The notes: generated from the sequence alone by a model not told the origin. A stretch of DNA of 64,000 nucleotides from JAOAPY01 sp041492185 (GCA_041492185.1 JBGPWL010000010.1:1-64000), one strand, 5' to 3'; positions 16,701 through 26,165 are shown, numbered from the stretch's first letter. Program-made: numbers and translations.

Positions 16701-16789
16701 ATTCGCTGTCCTCTTTCAAAAGAACCGGATTGCCGGAGGTAGGAATCCTAGAATAGATCGGGCAGGAAAGTAAAAGCTGCGCAAAATTT

Positions 16790-16875
16790 GGTGCGGGTTC
16801 AGTTTGAAAAGTGGCACGGGCGTCCCGTGAATCACGCGCAAGATGCGCGTGCTACAAGCGGACTTAACCAGCACT
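16790..16875. repeat. interspersed repeat with GGTGCTGGTTCA ends, copy 1
   Basis: The element begins GGTGCGGGTTCA and ends TTAACCAGCAC, inverted ends of about 12 bases. Internal palindromes are GGCACGGGCGTCCCGTG and CACGCGCAAGATGCGCGTG. A longer copy is at 49649-49737. In one frame it reads GTGVPPVNHAQDARAT, so gene callers can extend neighbouring genes into it. The gap 16701-17031 holds only this and the next repeat. Confidence 0.7.
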
Positions 16876-16885
16876 CAAAATTTTC

Positions 16886-16906
16886 GAGCCCGCGAAGCGG
16901 ACGGCA
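16886..16906. repeat. REP-like palindrome
   Basis: GAGCCCGCGAAGCGGACGG forms a hairpin related to the repeats at 1-21 and 5184-5210. Confidence 0.4.
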
Positions 16907-17031
16907 GAGGTTTCGAGAACGACTCCACCCCTACCGTTCGTTTCGCGGGCCCAGGCATTTCTGCCTCGTGACTCAAGCTATCCGGGAGCCAACCAGTTCG
17001 GCCAGTTAACTCCCTTCAAGTGGTTCGCCGA

Positions 17032-19305
17032 TTATCTCAGCGTCCGGGCCGTGGCAATATTCGAGTAAGCCGAGTTTCCGACGGCATTGAATGCGCGCAC
17101 ACGGTAGCGATATCTCGTGTTGCGGGCAAGTCCAGTGTTGTTGAAGGTGGTGACATTCGCGCCAACTTGAGCAATCTGCGCAAAGTTGGTGCAACTGCCG
17201 CCCTGGCAACGCTCGATGTTAAAGCCGTCCTCATTATTCGAGTTGTCGGTCCAACTCAAATTAATTTGACTGATGGATACAGCCGTCGCCGTTAGATTGC
17301 TCGGAGCGGCTGGTACCGTCTGAGTGGCTTGCGTAGTTGCCTCCGCAGTATTGGAATACCCTGAATCGCCGCCGCCGTTAGTGGCGCGCACGCGATAGCC
17401 ATAGGTCGTGCTCGCTGTCAGCCCCGTATTGCTGTAGGTGGTGACATTCGCTCCGACTTGAGCAATCTCCGCAAAGTTTGAGCAACCGGCATTCTGACAA
17501 CGCTCAATCTTGAACCCAGTCTCGTCAGTGGAATTATCCGTCCAGGCAAGATTGATCTGGCTGCTGGAAACAGCCGTTGCTGTCAGATTGCTCGGAGCAT
17601 TCGGTGGTGGAGGCGGTGGCCCGCCACAACCCAGGAACTTGAACGAGCCGATGCGCGTGTGCCAGTTGAAGCTGCCATTTGAAGGTATGTACTCCTGCGT
17701 GTACCAGAAGGTGCAGTCGTCAACCGGGTCAATGGTCAGATCGCTGTAGTCTCCCCAACGGGTGAGCGTACCGGTTTGGCTTCCCGCGCCGGAAAAGAGC
17801 GTTGTTTCACCCTGAGTCAGCATGTTTACCGGGTCGGTAAAGAGCCGCCCAGCGTAACGGATCTGCGGATTGATCGATGCGCTCGACGCGCTATAACCGA
17901 CGGCCAGATTTCCCTGCTGGTCCATCGCCGCACTGCCCATCCAGCGCCAGGTCGTGTCGGGTTGGTAAGTGCTCTCCTGGAATTTCGTCACCGGTCCTGA
18001 AGTCACGTTGCGCAGCTCGAACCAGCGTACCCCGGCCACGCCGCCCGAACTCACGGTGTAGTTCCCTACGACGGCTTCGTGGTCACCGAAGTTGCGATAT
18101 GCCAAACGAAACATTAACCGGTCGCCAATCCCGTCCACCCGGTTGGTCGTGCCCAATTGGGGCACACAACTGCGGGTGGCGGCGCACAGCAACGAAAAGC
18201 CTGCTGCGGCAGGGCTGGAGAAAAGCGTAAACGTCGAGTTCGCCGGCGTGACGAAGTCAACGTGGAAATGGAAAACCCGGTAGGCGCCGGTGCTCGGAAA
18301 TTCCACGAACGTGGCCGGAGCACCCGCCGGTGGAAGAATCGAGCCGTCAAGGTCACCGGGAAGGTAGACATCTTCGTTGGGTCCTCCCGTGACTCCAGTA
18401 GTGATGAACGTGGCCGGTAGGCCGGAGAGCATCTTCGCGCGATCGAACGCGAACGGTTGCGGGCCGAGGAAGGCCGTGCCACCCGAGTTGAATACGTTCA
18501 TGCTCATGTAATAAGCATCGGGCCACACGCTCAGGTGCGGATAGTCGAAGAAGTTGGAACCCAGGTGAAAGTCATAGCGGTTATAGCTGCCGGTGGCATT
18601 GCTGCTGGTCGACACCGCGATGCATTCGTCTGTCGGGACGCTAACGCCTGCGAACTGCGTAATCACCCAGCGGTTGTCGATTTGGTCATAGAGCACGACC
18701 GGGTCCCCGCTACCATTGTTTTGGCAAACGCCGCCAAAGCCACTCCAGAGCGTTGTGATGCCTGCAGGACCTAACTGCGACGCGCCCGTGGTCTTATTAA
18801 AAACCTGATAGCCTTCGTTGACTATTTGAACGTACTGCGTCGCACCCACCTCGCCATTGGTGTCGGGCGGCGCGCAGTTGCACGCCACACCAGGGAAGGC
18901 GACGCCTTCAAAGTTGAGCAGAGGGCTCGGCATGTTGGGCGCCAACAATTTCAACATGAGGCTGACGCTGGAGTCTTGAACGACCGGATCAGCGGTGTCC
19001 TTATGTTTCCTGGTGGCGGGCACCTTTGGATTTTCGTTAGCCTCGCGCTCGACTTTTTTTCCTATGGGCAACTGCTTCATATCACGCAGCGGCGGCGAGG
19101 TGTCGTTGTGCACCGATGCGCCCACGATGACGCCGCTTTTTTGATCCTGGGTCGTACGAGGTGCAGGCGCCGGGGTTACCGAAATATTTTTATCTGCAGC
19201 CGATCCTCTGGGGCGCTTGGCCTCAATGATTCGCGGAAGCAGAGTTAGGGTGGCGAGCAGCAAAGTAGCCGCAAGTATGACGATCGAACTTGTCCGCATC
19301 TTCAT
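17032..19305 (-). CDS. secreted protein with two C-terminal fibronectin type III domains
   Basis: The 757-residue product starts with a signal peptide or anchor (SIVILAATLLLATLTLL). Residues about 130-560 form a repetitive beta-rich region of unknown type with YVQIVNEGYQVFNKTTGA, YDQIDNRWVITQF and YPHLSVWPDAYYM, which looks like a beta-propeller. A proline run (PPPPPP, about 565) leads to two nearly identical FN3 domains of about 90 residues (each starting APSNLTATAVS, with WTDNS and IERCQ). Such FN3 pairs usually bind carbohydrate or act as spacers. The DNA of the two domains is very similar, so they arose by duplication. No catalytic motif is evident. Confidence 0.8.
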   Translation of the reverse strand: MKMRTSSIVILAATLLLATLTLLPRIIEAKRPRGSAADKNISVTPAPAPRTTQDQKSGVIVGASVHNDTSPPLRDMKQLPIGKKVEREANENPKVPATRKHKDTADPVVQDSSVSLMLKLLAPNMPSPLLNFEGVAFPGVACNCAPPDTNGEVGATQYVQIVNEGYQVFNKTTGASQLGPAGITTLWSGFGGVCQNNGSGDPVVLYDQIDNRWVITQFAGVSVPTDECIAVSTSSNATGSYNRYDFHLGSNFFDYPHLSVWPDAYYMSMNVFNSGGTAFLGPQPFAFDRAKMLSGLPATFITTGVTGGPNEDVYLPGDLDGSILPPAGAPATFVEFPSTGAYRVFHFHVDFVTPANSTFTLFSSPAAAGFSLLCAATRSCVPQLGTTNRVDGIGDRLMFRLAYRNFGDHEAVVGNYTVSSGGVAGVRWFELRNVTSGPVTKFQESTYQPDTTWRWMGSAAMDQQGNLAVGYSASSASINPQIRYAGRLFTDPVNMLTQGETTLFSGAGSQTGTLTRWGDYSDLTIDPVDDCTFWYTQEYIPSNGSFNWHTRIGSFKFLGCGGPPPPPPNAPSNLTATAVSSSQINLAWTDNSTDETGFKIERCQNAGCSNFAEIAQVGANVTTYSNTGLTASTTYGYRVRATNGGGDSGYSNTAEATTQATQTVPAAPSNLTATAVSISQINLSWTDNSNNEDGFNIERCQGGSCTNFAQIAQVGANVTTFNNTGLARNTRYRYRVRAFNAVGNSAYSNIATARTLR

Positions 19306-19460
19306 TTATTTTTCTCCAATTCGTTCAAGTGTCGGTTAAAAGCTATCGGGAGCAAATTTTGCGCTTGTGAGTAATCTATTCTGGGTGCTGGGATGATAAG
19401 TCCGCGTCCGATTAAAGGCAAGCATTTTTTGACTGGGTGTATTTTTTGACTGTGGAAACC

Positions 19461-21035
19461 CTAATCGCGCCGCTCAAAGAGACGCCGAATCATCTGCGGC
19501 AGGAGCAATGAACTGCGAATAATCGATCCGGTTGTGAAGTGTTTTGCGAATCCCCGGAAGAGTTTCCCGGCCAATGGCGTGTAACGAAACCACCACAGGT
19601 CCGGCAGGAAAGAAAACCGGTTAACGTGAATGTGTTGGGCCGTCACCATCTCCAGCAACCCCATCCGCCCATGCGTTCTGCCATAGCCGCTGTCCTTCAC
19701 GCCACCCCAGGGAGTCTGAGCCACCGCGTTTGTGTAAAGCACTTCGTTGACTGTGACGGTGCCGGCTTCGATGCGCTGGGCCAATCGCCGGCCGCGTGCG
19801 ATGTCTTTGGTCCAAACGCTTGCGGTTAGTCCGTATGCGCTGTCGTTTGCGAGCCGAAGCGCTTCCTCTTCTGTTTTGAAAGTCATCACCGGCAACACCG
19901 GGCCAAACGTTTCCTCGCGCATCACCTCCATGCTGTGGTCGACATTCGTCAGCACGGTTGGTTCATAAAAAAGGCCATTGAGATTCGCCGCGCGCCTGCC
20001 GCCAGTGAGCACGCGCGCCCCACGTCGGACAGCATCGTTGACGTGGTCTTCCACAATGCTCAATTGTTTTTCGCTGGACATCGGACCGACGTCCGTGTCG
20101 TCGCCCGTGCCGACGTTTTGCTTCAACGCGCGCGTCTCCGCGACAATGCGATCGATAAATTTTGGCGCGATCGATTCGTGCACGTAACAGCGTTCGACTG
20201 CAGCGCAGGCCTGGCCGGCATTTGCGAACGCGCCCCAAACCGCGCCGCGCGCCGCATTTTCCAGATCAGCATCCTCGAGCACGATCATGGGGTCCTTGCC
20301 GCCCAACTCCAGCACCACGGGCGTCAAATGTTTTGCGGCAGCTTCGGCCACACGTTTGCCGGCGGCCACGCTGCCGGTGAACATGATCTTATCGACGCCC
20401 GCGTCCACTAACGCTGTGCCGGTCGAGCCGTCGCCGGTAACGATGTTGAGCAAGCCATCCGCCAACCCTGCGCGTTTGAAAATTTCTCCAATTTTCAGTC
20501 CGGTAAGTGACGTCAGTTCGCTCGGCTTGAGCACCACTGCACTGCCGGCCATCAGCGCCATGACGACCTCGGCCAGCGGTGTCGACCACGGAAAATTCCA
20601 CGGCGAAATGATCCCGATCACGCCGAGCGGCCTGTAGATAATTCGCGACGATCGGCCCATCAGACCGTATTGCCCGATGTCGATCTTCTGCGGGCGCAAT
20701 AGTTTTTCAGTTGTACGCGCGAAGTATTGCATCAGATCGAGCGTCGGTACGATCTCCATCGAGATCGCTTCCGAGACGGGCTTGCCGGTCTCGCGCGAGA
20801 TCAGCGTGGCAATTTCGTCTACTTCGTCGAGCACAATCTGTCGGGCTTTAAGAATGAAACGTCCGCGCGCGCGAAACGGGCGAGCCGCCCAGGCAGGTTG
20901 TGCCGTGCGCGCCCGTGTCACGGCTCGCTCTACGTCTTCTCGAGAAGTTAGCGGAGCACGCCCAATCTCAGCGCCGGTGGCTGGATCGCGGGAAACGATC
21001 TCCGCATCAATAGTTTTGAAATCTGCGATCTGCAT
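19461..21035 (-). CDS. aldehyde dehydrogenase (NAD(P)+-dependent)
   Basis: The 524-residue enzyme has the complete ALDH pattern: PWNFPWSTP (about 142), KPSELTSLTG, FTGSVAAGK at the cofactor site, the general-base Glu in LELGGKDPM (about 241), the nucleophilic Cys in NAGQACAAVER (about 275) and EETFGPVLPV (about 378). A tail of about 45 residues (PDLWWFRYTPLAGKLF onward) extends beyond the usual end and is amphipathic, perhaps for membrane association. It oxidises an aldehyde to the acid; the substrate is not predictable. It stands alone between a secreted protein and a divergent aminopeptidase gene. Confidence 0.9.
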   Translation of the reverse strand: MQIADFKTIDAEIVSRDPATGAEIGRAPLTSREDVERAVTRARTAQPAWAARPFRARGRFILKARQIVLDEVDEIATLISRETGKPVSEAISMEIVPTLDLMQYFARTTEKLLRPQKIDIGQYGLMGRSSRIIYRPLGVIGIISPWNFPWSTPLAEVVMALMAGSAVVLKPSELTSLTGLKIGEIFKRAGLADGLLNIVTGDGSTGTALVDAGVDKIMFTGSVAAGKRVAEAAAKHLTPVVLELGGKDPMIVLEDADLENAARGAVWGAFANAGQACAAVERCYVHESIAPKFIDRIVAETRALKQNVGTGDDTDVGPMSSEKQLSIVEDHVNDAVRRGARVLTGGRRAANLNGLFYEPTVLTNVDHSMEVMREETFGPVLPVMTFKTEEEALRLANDSAYGLTASVWTKDIARGRRLAQRIEAGTVTVNEVLYTNAVAQTPWGGVKDSGYGRTHGRMGLLEMVTAQHIHVNRFSFLPDLWWFRYTPLAGKLFRGFAKHFTTGSIIRSSLLLPQMIRRLFERRD

Positions 21036-21073
21036 AGAGTGTTTTCAATTATCACTCAAAGATCGTTTGAATT

Positions 21074-21141
21074 GTAGGGGCAAGGCTTGTCCTTGCCCGC
21101 CGTGGGCCGAAAAATCGGGCAGCCACGAGGGCTGCCCCTAC
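21074..21141. repeat. palindromic intergenic repeat
   Basis: GTAGGGGCAAGG at the left is matched by an inverted GGCTGCCCCTAC at the right, with further pairing (CTTGCCCGC / GGGC). It lies in the divergent promoter gap between the aldehyde dehydrogenase and aminopeptidase genes. Confidence 0.5.
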
Positions 21142-21211
21142 GGTCTCGGTTTCTCTCAAGTCATCGCCTCAGTTAGAATAGTCTCACACATCAGTGCAGA
21201 GGAGAATTCGT

Positions 21212-22504
21212 ATGATCCGACCGCAACTCGCGGAATTCATGAAGCGCGTGGACCAGAAGTCTGTCGCCATCATTCCCGCCGCGCGCGAAGCAACGCGCTC
21301 AAACGACACGCAGTATCGCTATCGACAGGATTCTGACTTCTTTTACCTGACCGGGTTCGAAGAGCCGGAGTCGATTGCCGTGATTGCGCCGGCGCACGAA
21401 AAGAAATACACGCTGTTCGTGCGGCCACGCGACCCGGAACAGGAAGTCTGGATTGGAAAACGCGCGGGCGTCGAGGGCGCCGTAAGTGAATTTGGCGCGG
21501 ACGAAGCTTTTCCCGTCGCGGAGTTTGACGAAAAGCTGTTTGAAATCCTGGACGGCGCAAAGATTCTTTATTACCGGCTCGGCGTGCACGAAGATCTCGA
21601 TCAAACGATCATCAAAAAGATTGCCGGCACAAGGATTCTGAATCGCAAGCCGATTGAGATGCCGCAGACGATCATCGACCCCGCGACAGTTGTCCATGAA
21701 ATGCGCGTCATCAAAACTCCGCAAGAGATTGAATTGATGCAACGTGCTGCCGATATCGCCGCCGAAGCTCACGTCGAAGCGATGAAAGCGGTGCGGCCGG
21801 GAATGAAAGAGTATGAAGTCGAAGCGCTGATCGAACAGATCTTTCGCCGCCATGGCGCGATTGGCCCATCTTACACGTCGATCGTTGGCGGCGGCGCAAA
21901 CGCAACGGTGCTCCACTACATCAGCAACAACGATCAGTTGCGTGACGGTGAACTGGTCCTGATTGATGCGGGCGCGGAATACAAAGGCTATGCGTCGGAC
22001 ATCACGCGTACTTTTCCGATCAACGGCAAGTATTCAAGGGCCCAGCGCGAGATCTATGACCTCGTGCTTGAAACGCAACTGTCGTGCGTCGAGATGGTGC
22101 GCCCGGGCACGACACACGATGAACTCAAGAGCCATTCAATCGAGATGCTGACGGAAGGCATGGTTCGTCTCGGACTGTTGAAAGGCAAACCTGAGGAGTT
22201 GATCAAGGAAGAAGAGTACAAGCAGTTTTACATGCACGGTCTCGGTCATATGCTGGGCATCGACGTGCACGACGTGGGTCGTTACTATTTTGACAAGCAA
22301 TCGCGCGCGCTTGAGCCCGGCGTGGTGATGACGGTCGAGCCCGGCATCTACATCTCGCCCAACACGAAAGACATTCCCGCACAATATCTCGGCATCGGAG
22401 TGCGTATCGAAGACGATGTCTTGTGCACGAACAACGGCCCGCGCGTGCTCACCAGCAAAGTGCCGAAGCAGCCGGAAGAGATTGAATCGTTAATGGCTCG
22501 ATAG
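21212..22504 (+). CDS. pepP: Xaa-Pro aminopeptidase (M24B)
   Basis: The 430-residue protein has the N-terminal creatinase-like domain (about 1-165) and a pita-bread metallopeptidase domain. Metal ligands are visible: Asp in LIDAGAEY (about 252), Asp in YASDITRTF (about 263), His in MHGLGHMLGIDVHD (about 345), Glu in TVEPGIYI (about 377) and Glu in VRIEDDVL (about 401). It removes N-terminal residues preceding proline. ATG 21212 is taken because GAGGAG lies 9-10 bases upstream. Confidence 0.92.
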   Translation: MIRPQLAEFMKRVDQKSVAIIPAAREATRSNDTQYRYRQDSDFFYLTGFEEPESIAVIAPAHEKKYTLFVRPRDPEQEVWIGKRAGVEGAVSEFGADEAFPVAEFDEKLFEILDGAKILYYRLGVHEDLDQTIIKKIAGTRILNRKPIEMPQTIIDPATVVHEMRVIKTPQEIELMQRAADIAAEAHVEAMKAVRPGMKEYEVEALIEQIFRRHGAIGPSYTSIVGGGANATVLHYISNNDQLRDGELVLIDAGAEYKGYASDITRTFPINGKYSRAQREIYDLVLETQLSCVEMVRPGTTHDELKSHSIEMLTEGMVRLGLLKGKPEELIKEEEYKQFYMHGLGHMLGIDVHDVGRYYFDKQSRALEPGVVMTVEPGIYISPNTKDIPAQYLGIGVRIEDDVLCTNNGPRVLTSKVPKQPEEIESLMAR

Positions 22505-22540
22505 GAACCACTAGGCAGGAAAATGCGGTATCGGTCCTGC

Positions 22541-23518
22541 CTACTGCTCCTGCCGACTGCTGCCTGTGGTTGACAGCTCCGCCACAATCTCGCGCATCGC
22601 CGTGCGGCCTTCCTCCACCTCATCCGTTTTGAGCGAAACGGCGCCGACCACTGCATGCCCGCCGCCGCCGTAGCGTTCGCAAATCTTCGCGATGTTGTGA
22701 GTGCGCGGGCGGGGCGCCCAGGGGTTCGAGCCGACCGAGATCTTCGTGCGCTGTGGTCCGCGCGTAAGAGCAACCGAGTAGGTGGTTTCGGGATATAGAT
22801 AGTAAGGAATGAATTTGTTGAAGCCTTCGTAGCCTTCATCGACGAGATCAAACTGCACCACGCCATTCGCAAAAGATGCCTTGCGCCGGATCGCTTCCAA
22901 CGTCTCACGGTGTTGTTGAAGTATTGGACGAAAGCGACGCTGCACTTCTTCGCTCGTGGCCACCTCATCGAGAGACTTCGTGGTAAGATCGCGGATTATT
23001 TGTTCGATAAATTCATCGTCCGGGTCAGCCTCGATAACTTGCATCAACTGCAACGCCGGCGCTTTAAGCTCGACGCACTGCGCGGCTGATTCATAAAGCG
23101 CGCCGTCAATGATGTGCGCCCAATGGATCAAGTCTTTCAGCGGCTCATCGTTAAAACTGAATCGCGAATGCGCGACATCGGCGATGAACTCCGTGCATGA
23201 TTTGCGGGTCGCATCGAGAAACTTCTTGTCCGAGTTGTTAACGCGGAAATGCGCTTCATCCTGGGGAGTAAGAAACGCAGACTGGTGGTGATCGAACCAC
23301 CAGGTCAGTTTTTCAGAAGGCGAATATTTGAAATCCACGATCGCATTCTCGTCGCCGTCAAACATCTCTTCGTCGAAGAGGTTGCCGGGTCGATGCAGCA
23401 ATCCCGTGTAGTGGACCTCCGCTTCGGTATTGATTCGTTCTTTGTAAAAGCGCGTGAAGGTCGCCGCCGAAGCAACACCATCGAAGCAGTGACCGTGATA
23501 AAGGAGCCGGAGTTTCAT
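22541..23518 (-). CDS. DHH-family phosphoesterase
   Basis: The 325-residue protein has YHGHCFDGVASA (about 8-19), a variant first motif, AIVDFKYSP, and WWFDHHQSAF with the DHH (about 73-78). The C-terminal DHHA1-type motif RYGGGGHAVVGAV lies at about 289-301. The family includes nanoRNases, RecJ-like exonucleases and cyclic dinucleotide phosphodiesterases. The short form without a regulatory domain suggests nanoRNase-like activity but this is inference. The first motif is Cys/Phe rather than the usual DxDxxG. Confidence 0.85.
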   Translation of the reverse strand: MKLRLLYHGHCFDGVASAATFTRFYKERINTEAEVHYTGLLHRPGNLFDEEMFDGDENAIVDFKYSPSEKLTWWFDHHQSAFLTPQDEAHFRVNNSDKKFLDATRKSCTEFIADVAHSRFSFNDEPLKDLIHWAHIIDGALYESAAQCVELKAPALQLMQVIEADPDDEFIEQIIRDLTTKSLDEVATSEEVQRRFRPILQQHRETLEAIRRKASFANGVVQFDLVDEGYEGFNKFIPYYLYPETTYSVALTRGPQRTKISVGSNPWAPRPRTHNIAKICERYGGGGHAVVGAVSLKTDEVEEGRTAMREIVAELSTTGSSRQEQ

Positions 23519-23584
23519 TTAATCTTTCTGTTAACTAAGACTCAAGTGCGAATGAAAGCCCGCCATCTTAGCAACCGAAGACAG

Positions 23585-23748
23585 TTCCCGCAAAGGCGCA
23601 ACGCGCGCAAAGAGCAAAGGGCAGAGAGCCAGGAAAGCGATGTGTTGCTCCGAACTTTGATGAGACGTTGTAAATGCGGTTGGGTCTTGCCGTTGGTCGT
23701 GAGGCTCTTTGCCCTTTGCGTCTTTGCGTCTTTGCGCCTTTGCGGGAA
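23585..23748. repeat. CTTTGCG-rich palindromic element
   Basis: Inverted arms of about 45 bases (TTCCCGCAAAGGCGCAA at 23585 and TTGCGCCTTTGCGGGAA ending 23748) enclose a short unrelated core. It fills the gap between the DHH gene and the next minus-strand gene and could act as a transcription barrier. Related elements lie at 83-180 and 38742-38853. Confidence 0.65.
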
Positions 23749-23749
23749 A

Positions 23750-24364
23750 CTAATTCTTACAAGGGACGATCACCGCAGTGTTGCTCTTCAAACGATCGCC
23801 GATGAACTTGTCCACGTCCGCTTCGATCAATTCGCCATTGACGACCCAGGCTTTTTCCGTCAACACCTCGCCGCCCTTCGTACAGGCGCCTGGATCGAGA
23901 AAGATATTCCACGGTGAGCCCCACTTGCGAGTATCGCCGGTCAGTTGACGATAGCCATAGTGCGGGGTCTTCTCTCGATCGTCCCTGGTCTCCGATTCGG
24001 AGACAATGGGATAGGGAGGTCCAGAGGGTCCGAAGAAATTCTTTACATCGTCGCGTGAACCATATTCGCTCACGCCAATGATCTGAAAACCCTGGTCCTT
24101 ATACTTGTCGTAGAGCTTCGCGGCGACCGGTGCTTCATTCTTCCAGTTGCCACACCACGGCGCGAAGTAAACCACCATCACCAGTTTCTTGCCCTGCATC
24201 AGCGAACGCAACTCGACCGTCTCGTTGGTTTTGAGATCGGCAAGCTTCCAATTTTTGTAATTGACGGTTTTCTCCACGAGCGGCGAGTATTCGTGGCCGT
24301 CCTGCGCGCGCAACGCCGCAGGAGCGAGCATGAGCACAAATAAAATCAGCACTAACTTTTTCAT
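23750..24364 (-). CDS. secreted thioredoxin-like protein with one active-site Cys
   Basis: The 204-residue protein has a signal peptide (VLILFVLMLAPAALRAQ), then a thioredoxin/peroxiredoxin-like fold: LVMVVYFAPWCGNWKNEAPV (about 85-104), IIGVSEYGSRDDVKNFF and a C-terminal NIFLDPG strand. The active site is WCGNW: only one of the two CxxC cysteines remains, so a normal dithiol redox cycle is unlikely and a peroxidase-like or assembly role is possible. ATG 24364 follows AGGAGT. It lies directly downstream of the CcdA-TlpA fusion and is probably co-transcribed. Confidence 0.75.
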   Translation of the reverse strand: MKKLVLILFVLMLAPAALRAQDGHEYSPLVEKTVNYKNWKLADLKTNETVELRSLMQGKKLVMVVYFAPWCGNWKNEAPVAAKLYDKYKDQGFQIIGVSEYGSRDDVKNFFGPSGPPYPIVSESETRDDREKTPHYGYRQLTGDTRKWGSPWNIFLDPGACTKGGEVLTEKAWVVNGELIEADVDKFIGDRLKSNTAVIVPCKN

Positions 24365-24392
24365 TGCATTACTCCTAAACCAAATCAATCGA

Positions 24393-25625
24393 CTAACGAT
24401 TCTGCGCAGTTGCCGGGGCCTCCGCCAGCAGCGGTTTGATCGCGGCTTCAAAATTCTCGCGCGATGTCTGTCCAATAAATTTCTGGCGAATACGGCCTTC
24501 GCGATCAAGCAAGTAAGTGACGGGCAAACCGGGACCATTACCAAACTTTTCGCCTATCTCTTCCGCGCCGCGGATAACGGTGTAATCCTGCTTCATGTCC
24601 TTTTGAAAACTGCGAATAGCATCGGCAGTGTCCACGGGCGAGACCGAGGCGCCGACGACTGAAAAACCCTTCGCTCCAAGATCGCGCTGCATGTCATTGA
24701 ATTCCGGAATCTCTGCCTGGCAAGGTTTACACCAGGTTGCCCAGAAATTCAGCAGCACCACTCGCCCCTTGAGCGACGCCAGATGAAACGACTGGCCATC
24801 GAGTGTTTGAAATTCAACTTCAGGCGGAACCGGAAAATTGTTGTTCGCGGGAGGAGCGCTCGCGCTCACGGGCTGCTTAACTTTCAAGAAACCTTCCAGG
24901 TTCGGCAACATCGCGGCCAATCTTGAGCTTGCCAATAAAGTTGAGTAGCCGCTGGCAATCAACAGTCCGATCAAAATTAGAACGACGCCGGAAACGACCT
25001 CAACTTTGTGCAGATGTTTGCGAAACTTCGAATAGAAACCAAGGAACTTATTAATTCCGAGACCGGTAATGAGAAAAGGAACTGCGAGTCCAGCCGAATA
25101 AAACGTCGCCAGCACCGTACCCCCCTTCCAACCGCCGCTCGTTGCTGCCAACGCCATGATCCCTCCGAGGATTGGGCCAATGCAGGGAGTCCAGCCTGCG
25201 GCAAACGCGATGCCTAACGTCAGCGACCCGAGCACGCCGCGCGGTTTCTCATTCGAAAACTGCCGCGTGTCTTTATATAAGTATTTGATCTTCAGTAGCC
25301 CGATCAGATGCAGTCCAAAAACTATGATGACCAGGCCGCCGGCAATTCGAATCCAGCGGTTGCTAAGAATCGATGAACCAACCAGACCAGCCGTTGCGCC
25401 CAGCGCGATAAAGATCACCGACAGACCGATATTGAAGGCAATCGAGTTAATGACCACCGCGCGCATGGCAGTACTGCGGGAGGCGCCATCGCCCTTCAGG
25501 TGATCGATGCTGACTCCCGACATCAGAGAGAGATAGCCGGGAACCAAAGGCAGCACACACGGCGACAAAAAAGATAGCAGCCCGCCGGCAAAAGCAATCA
25601 GAATGTTGACCAAAGATATTTGCAT
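24393..25625 (-). CDS. CcdA (DsbD-type) membrane protein fused to TlpA thioredoxin
   Basis: The 410-residue protein begins with the CcdA opening LLSFLSPCVLPLVPGYLSLMSG (Cys at about 23), continues through six membrane helices with the second Cys in GWTPCIGP (about 145), and after about residue 245 ends with a TlpA thioredoxin domain: VVLLNFWATWCKPCQAEIPEF (CxxC at about 303-306) and the FLIDREG-like VTYLLDREG. The fusion carries electrons across the membrane directly to a periplasmic thioredoxin, as for cytochrome c maturation or envelope disulphide reduction. The single-Cys thioredoxin-like protein downstream may be a partner. Confidence 0.9.
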   Translation of the reverse strand: MQISLVNILIAFAGGLLSFLSPCVLPLVPGYLSLMSGVSIDHLKGDGASRSTAMRAVVINSIAFNIGLSVIFIALGATAGLVGSSILSNRWIRIAGGLVIIVFGLHLIGLLKIKYLYKDTRQFSNEKPRGVLGSLTLGIAFAAGWTPCIGPILGGIMALAATSGGWKGGTVLATFYSAGLAVPFLITGLGINKFLGFYSKFRKHLHKVEVVSGVVLILIGLLIASGYSTLLASSRLAAMLPNLEGFLKVKQPVSASAPPANNNFPVPPEVEFQTLDGQSFHLASLKGRVVLLNFWATWCKPCQAEIPEFNDMQRDLGAKGFSVVGASVSPVDTADAIRSFQKDMKQDYTVIRGAEEIGEKFGNGPGLPVTYLLDREGRIRQKFIGQTSRENFEAAIKPLLAEAPATAQNR

Positions 25626-25649
25626 TACTGGTAAGCTACGCGCGGCAGA

Positions 25650-25898
25650 TCACTTTTGCCTGGACTTTCCTTTTGACCGTTCGGGCAAAGCCGCGACTAA
25701 CGCACGAAGAACAGTATTCACCGATTCTGAAGTCTTGAAGACCCGCGACACCTCCGGGTCGAGAAGCACGACGACGCGTTCTTTACTTAGTCGTCCTGCA
25801 AACCGGTTAGGCTTAGCCTTACTGTAATCAAACTTATACTCCGCAAGCATATCTTTCGAAACCTGATTGCGAGATTTAGATACGGGCGTTTTCTTCAT
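25650..25898 (-). CDS. BrnA-type antitoxin
   Basis: The 82-residue protein, with a Lys/Ser-rich start and the segment NRFAGRLSKERVVVLLDPEVSRVFKTSESV, resembles the BrnA class of DNA-binding antitoxins (short VLLDPEV strand then helices). Its ATG overlaps the 3' end of the frameshifted toxin frame by about 23 bases, the standard brnT-brnA layout. With the toxin broken it would be an orphan regulator or decaying gene. The last residues (ERSKGKSRQK) are basic. Confidence 0.65.
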   Translation of the reverse strand: MKKTPVSKSRNQVSKDMLAEYKFDYSKAKPNRFAGRLSKERVVVLLDPEVSRVFKTSESVNTVLRALVAALPERSKGKSRQK

Positions 25899-26165
25899 AG
25901 TCTTGCCGTTCTCGCGCGTTAGCTAAACGCGCGCTGATTATGCGAATAATTTCGCCAGACCGCTCGGTGAAACAAACCAGAAGCAACCGGTTGTTTGCGG
26001 AATGTCCGATGATGATCTCGCGCGTTCATCAACCGAATGTAGGTCATCATCGAATATCCTGGCCAATGGATCATCAAAGACTGTGGTCGCTTCATCAAAG
26101 CCGATCTCGTGCGCTATTCGATTTGATCTGGCCTTTGCTTCATCCCATTCAAACCGGTAGCTCAT
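25876..26165 (-). pseudogene. BrnT-type toxin, frameshifted
   Basis: The first frame reads FEWDEAKARSNRIAHEIGFD, ATTVFDDPLA and HSVDERARSSSDIP, the BrnT RNase pattern up to the DP-HS-ER region, then runs out of family. A second frame continues IIGHSANNRLLLVCFTERSG and EIIRIISARLANARERQDYE, exactly the expected BrnT end. One base is missing near the GCGAGATCATCATC stretch at about 26025. The toxin is therefore probably inactive, unless the gap is a sequencing error. Confidence 0.75.
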
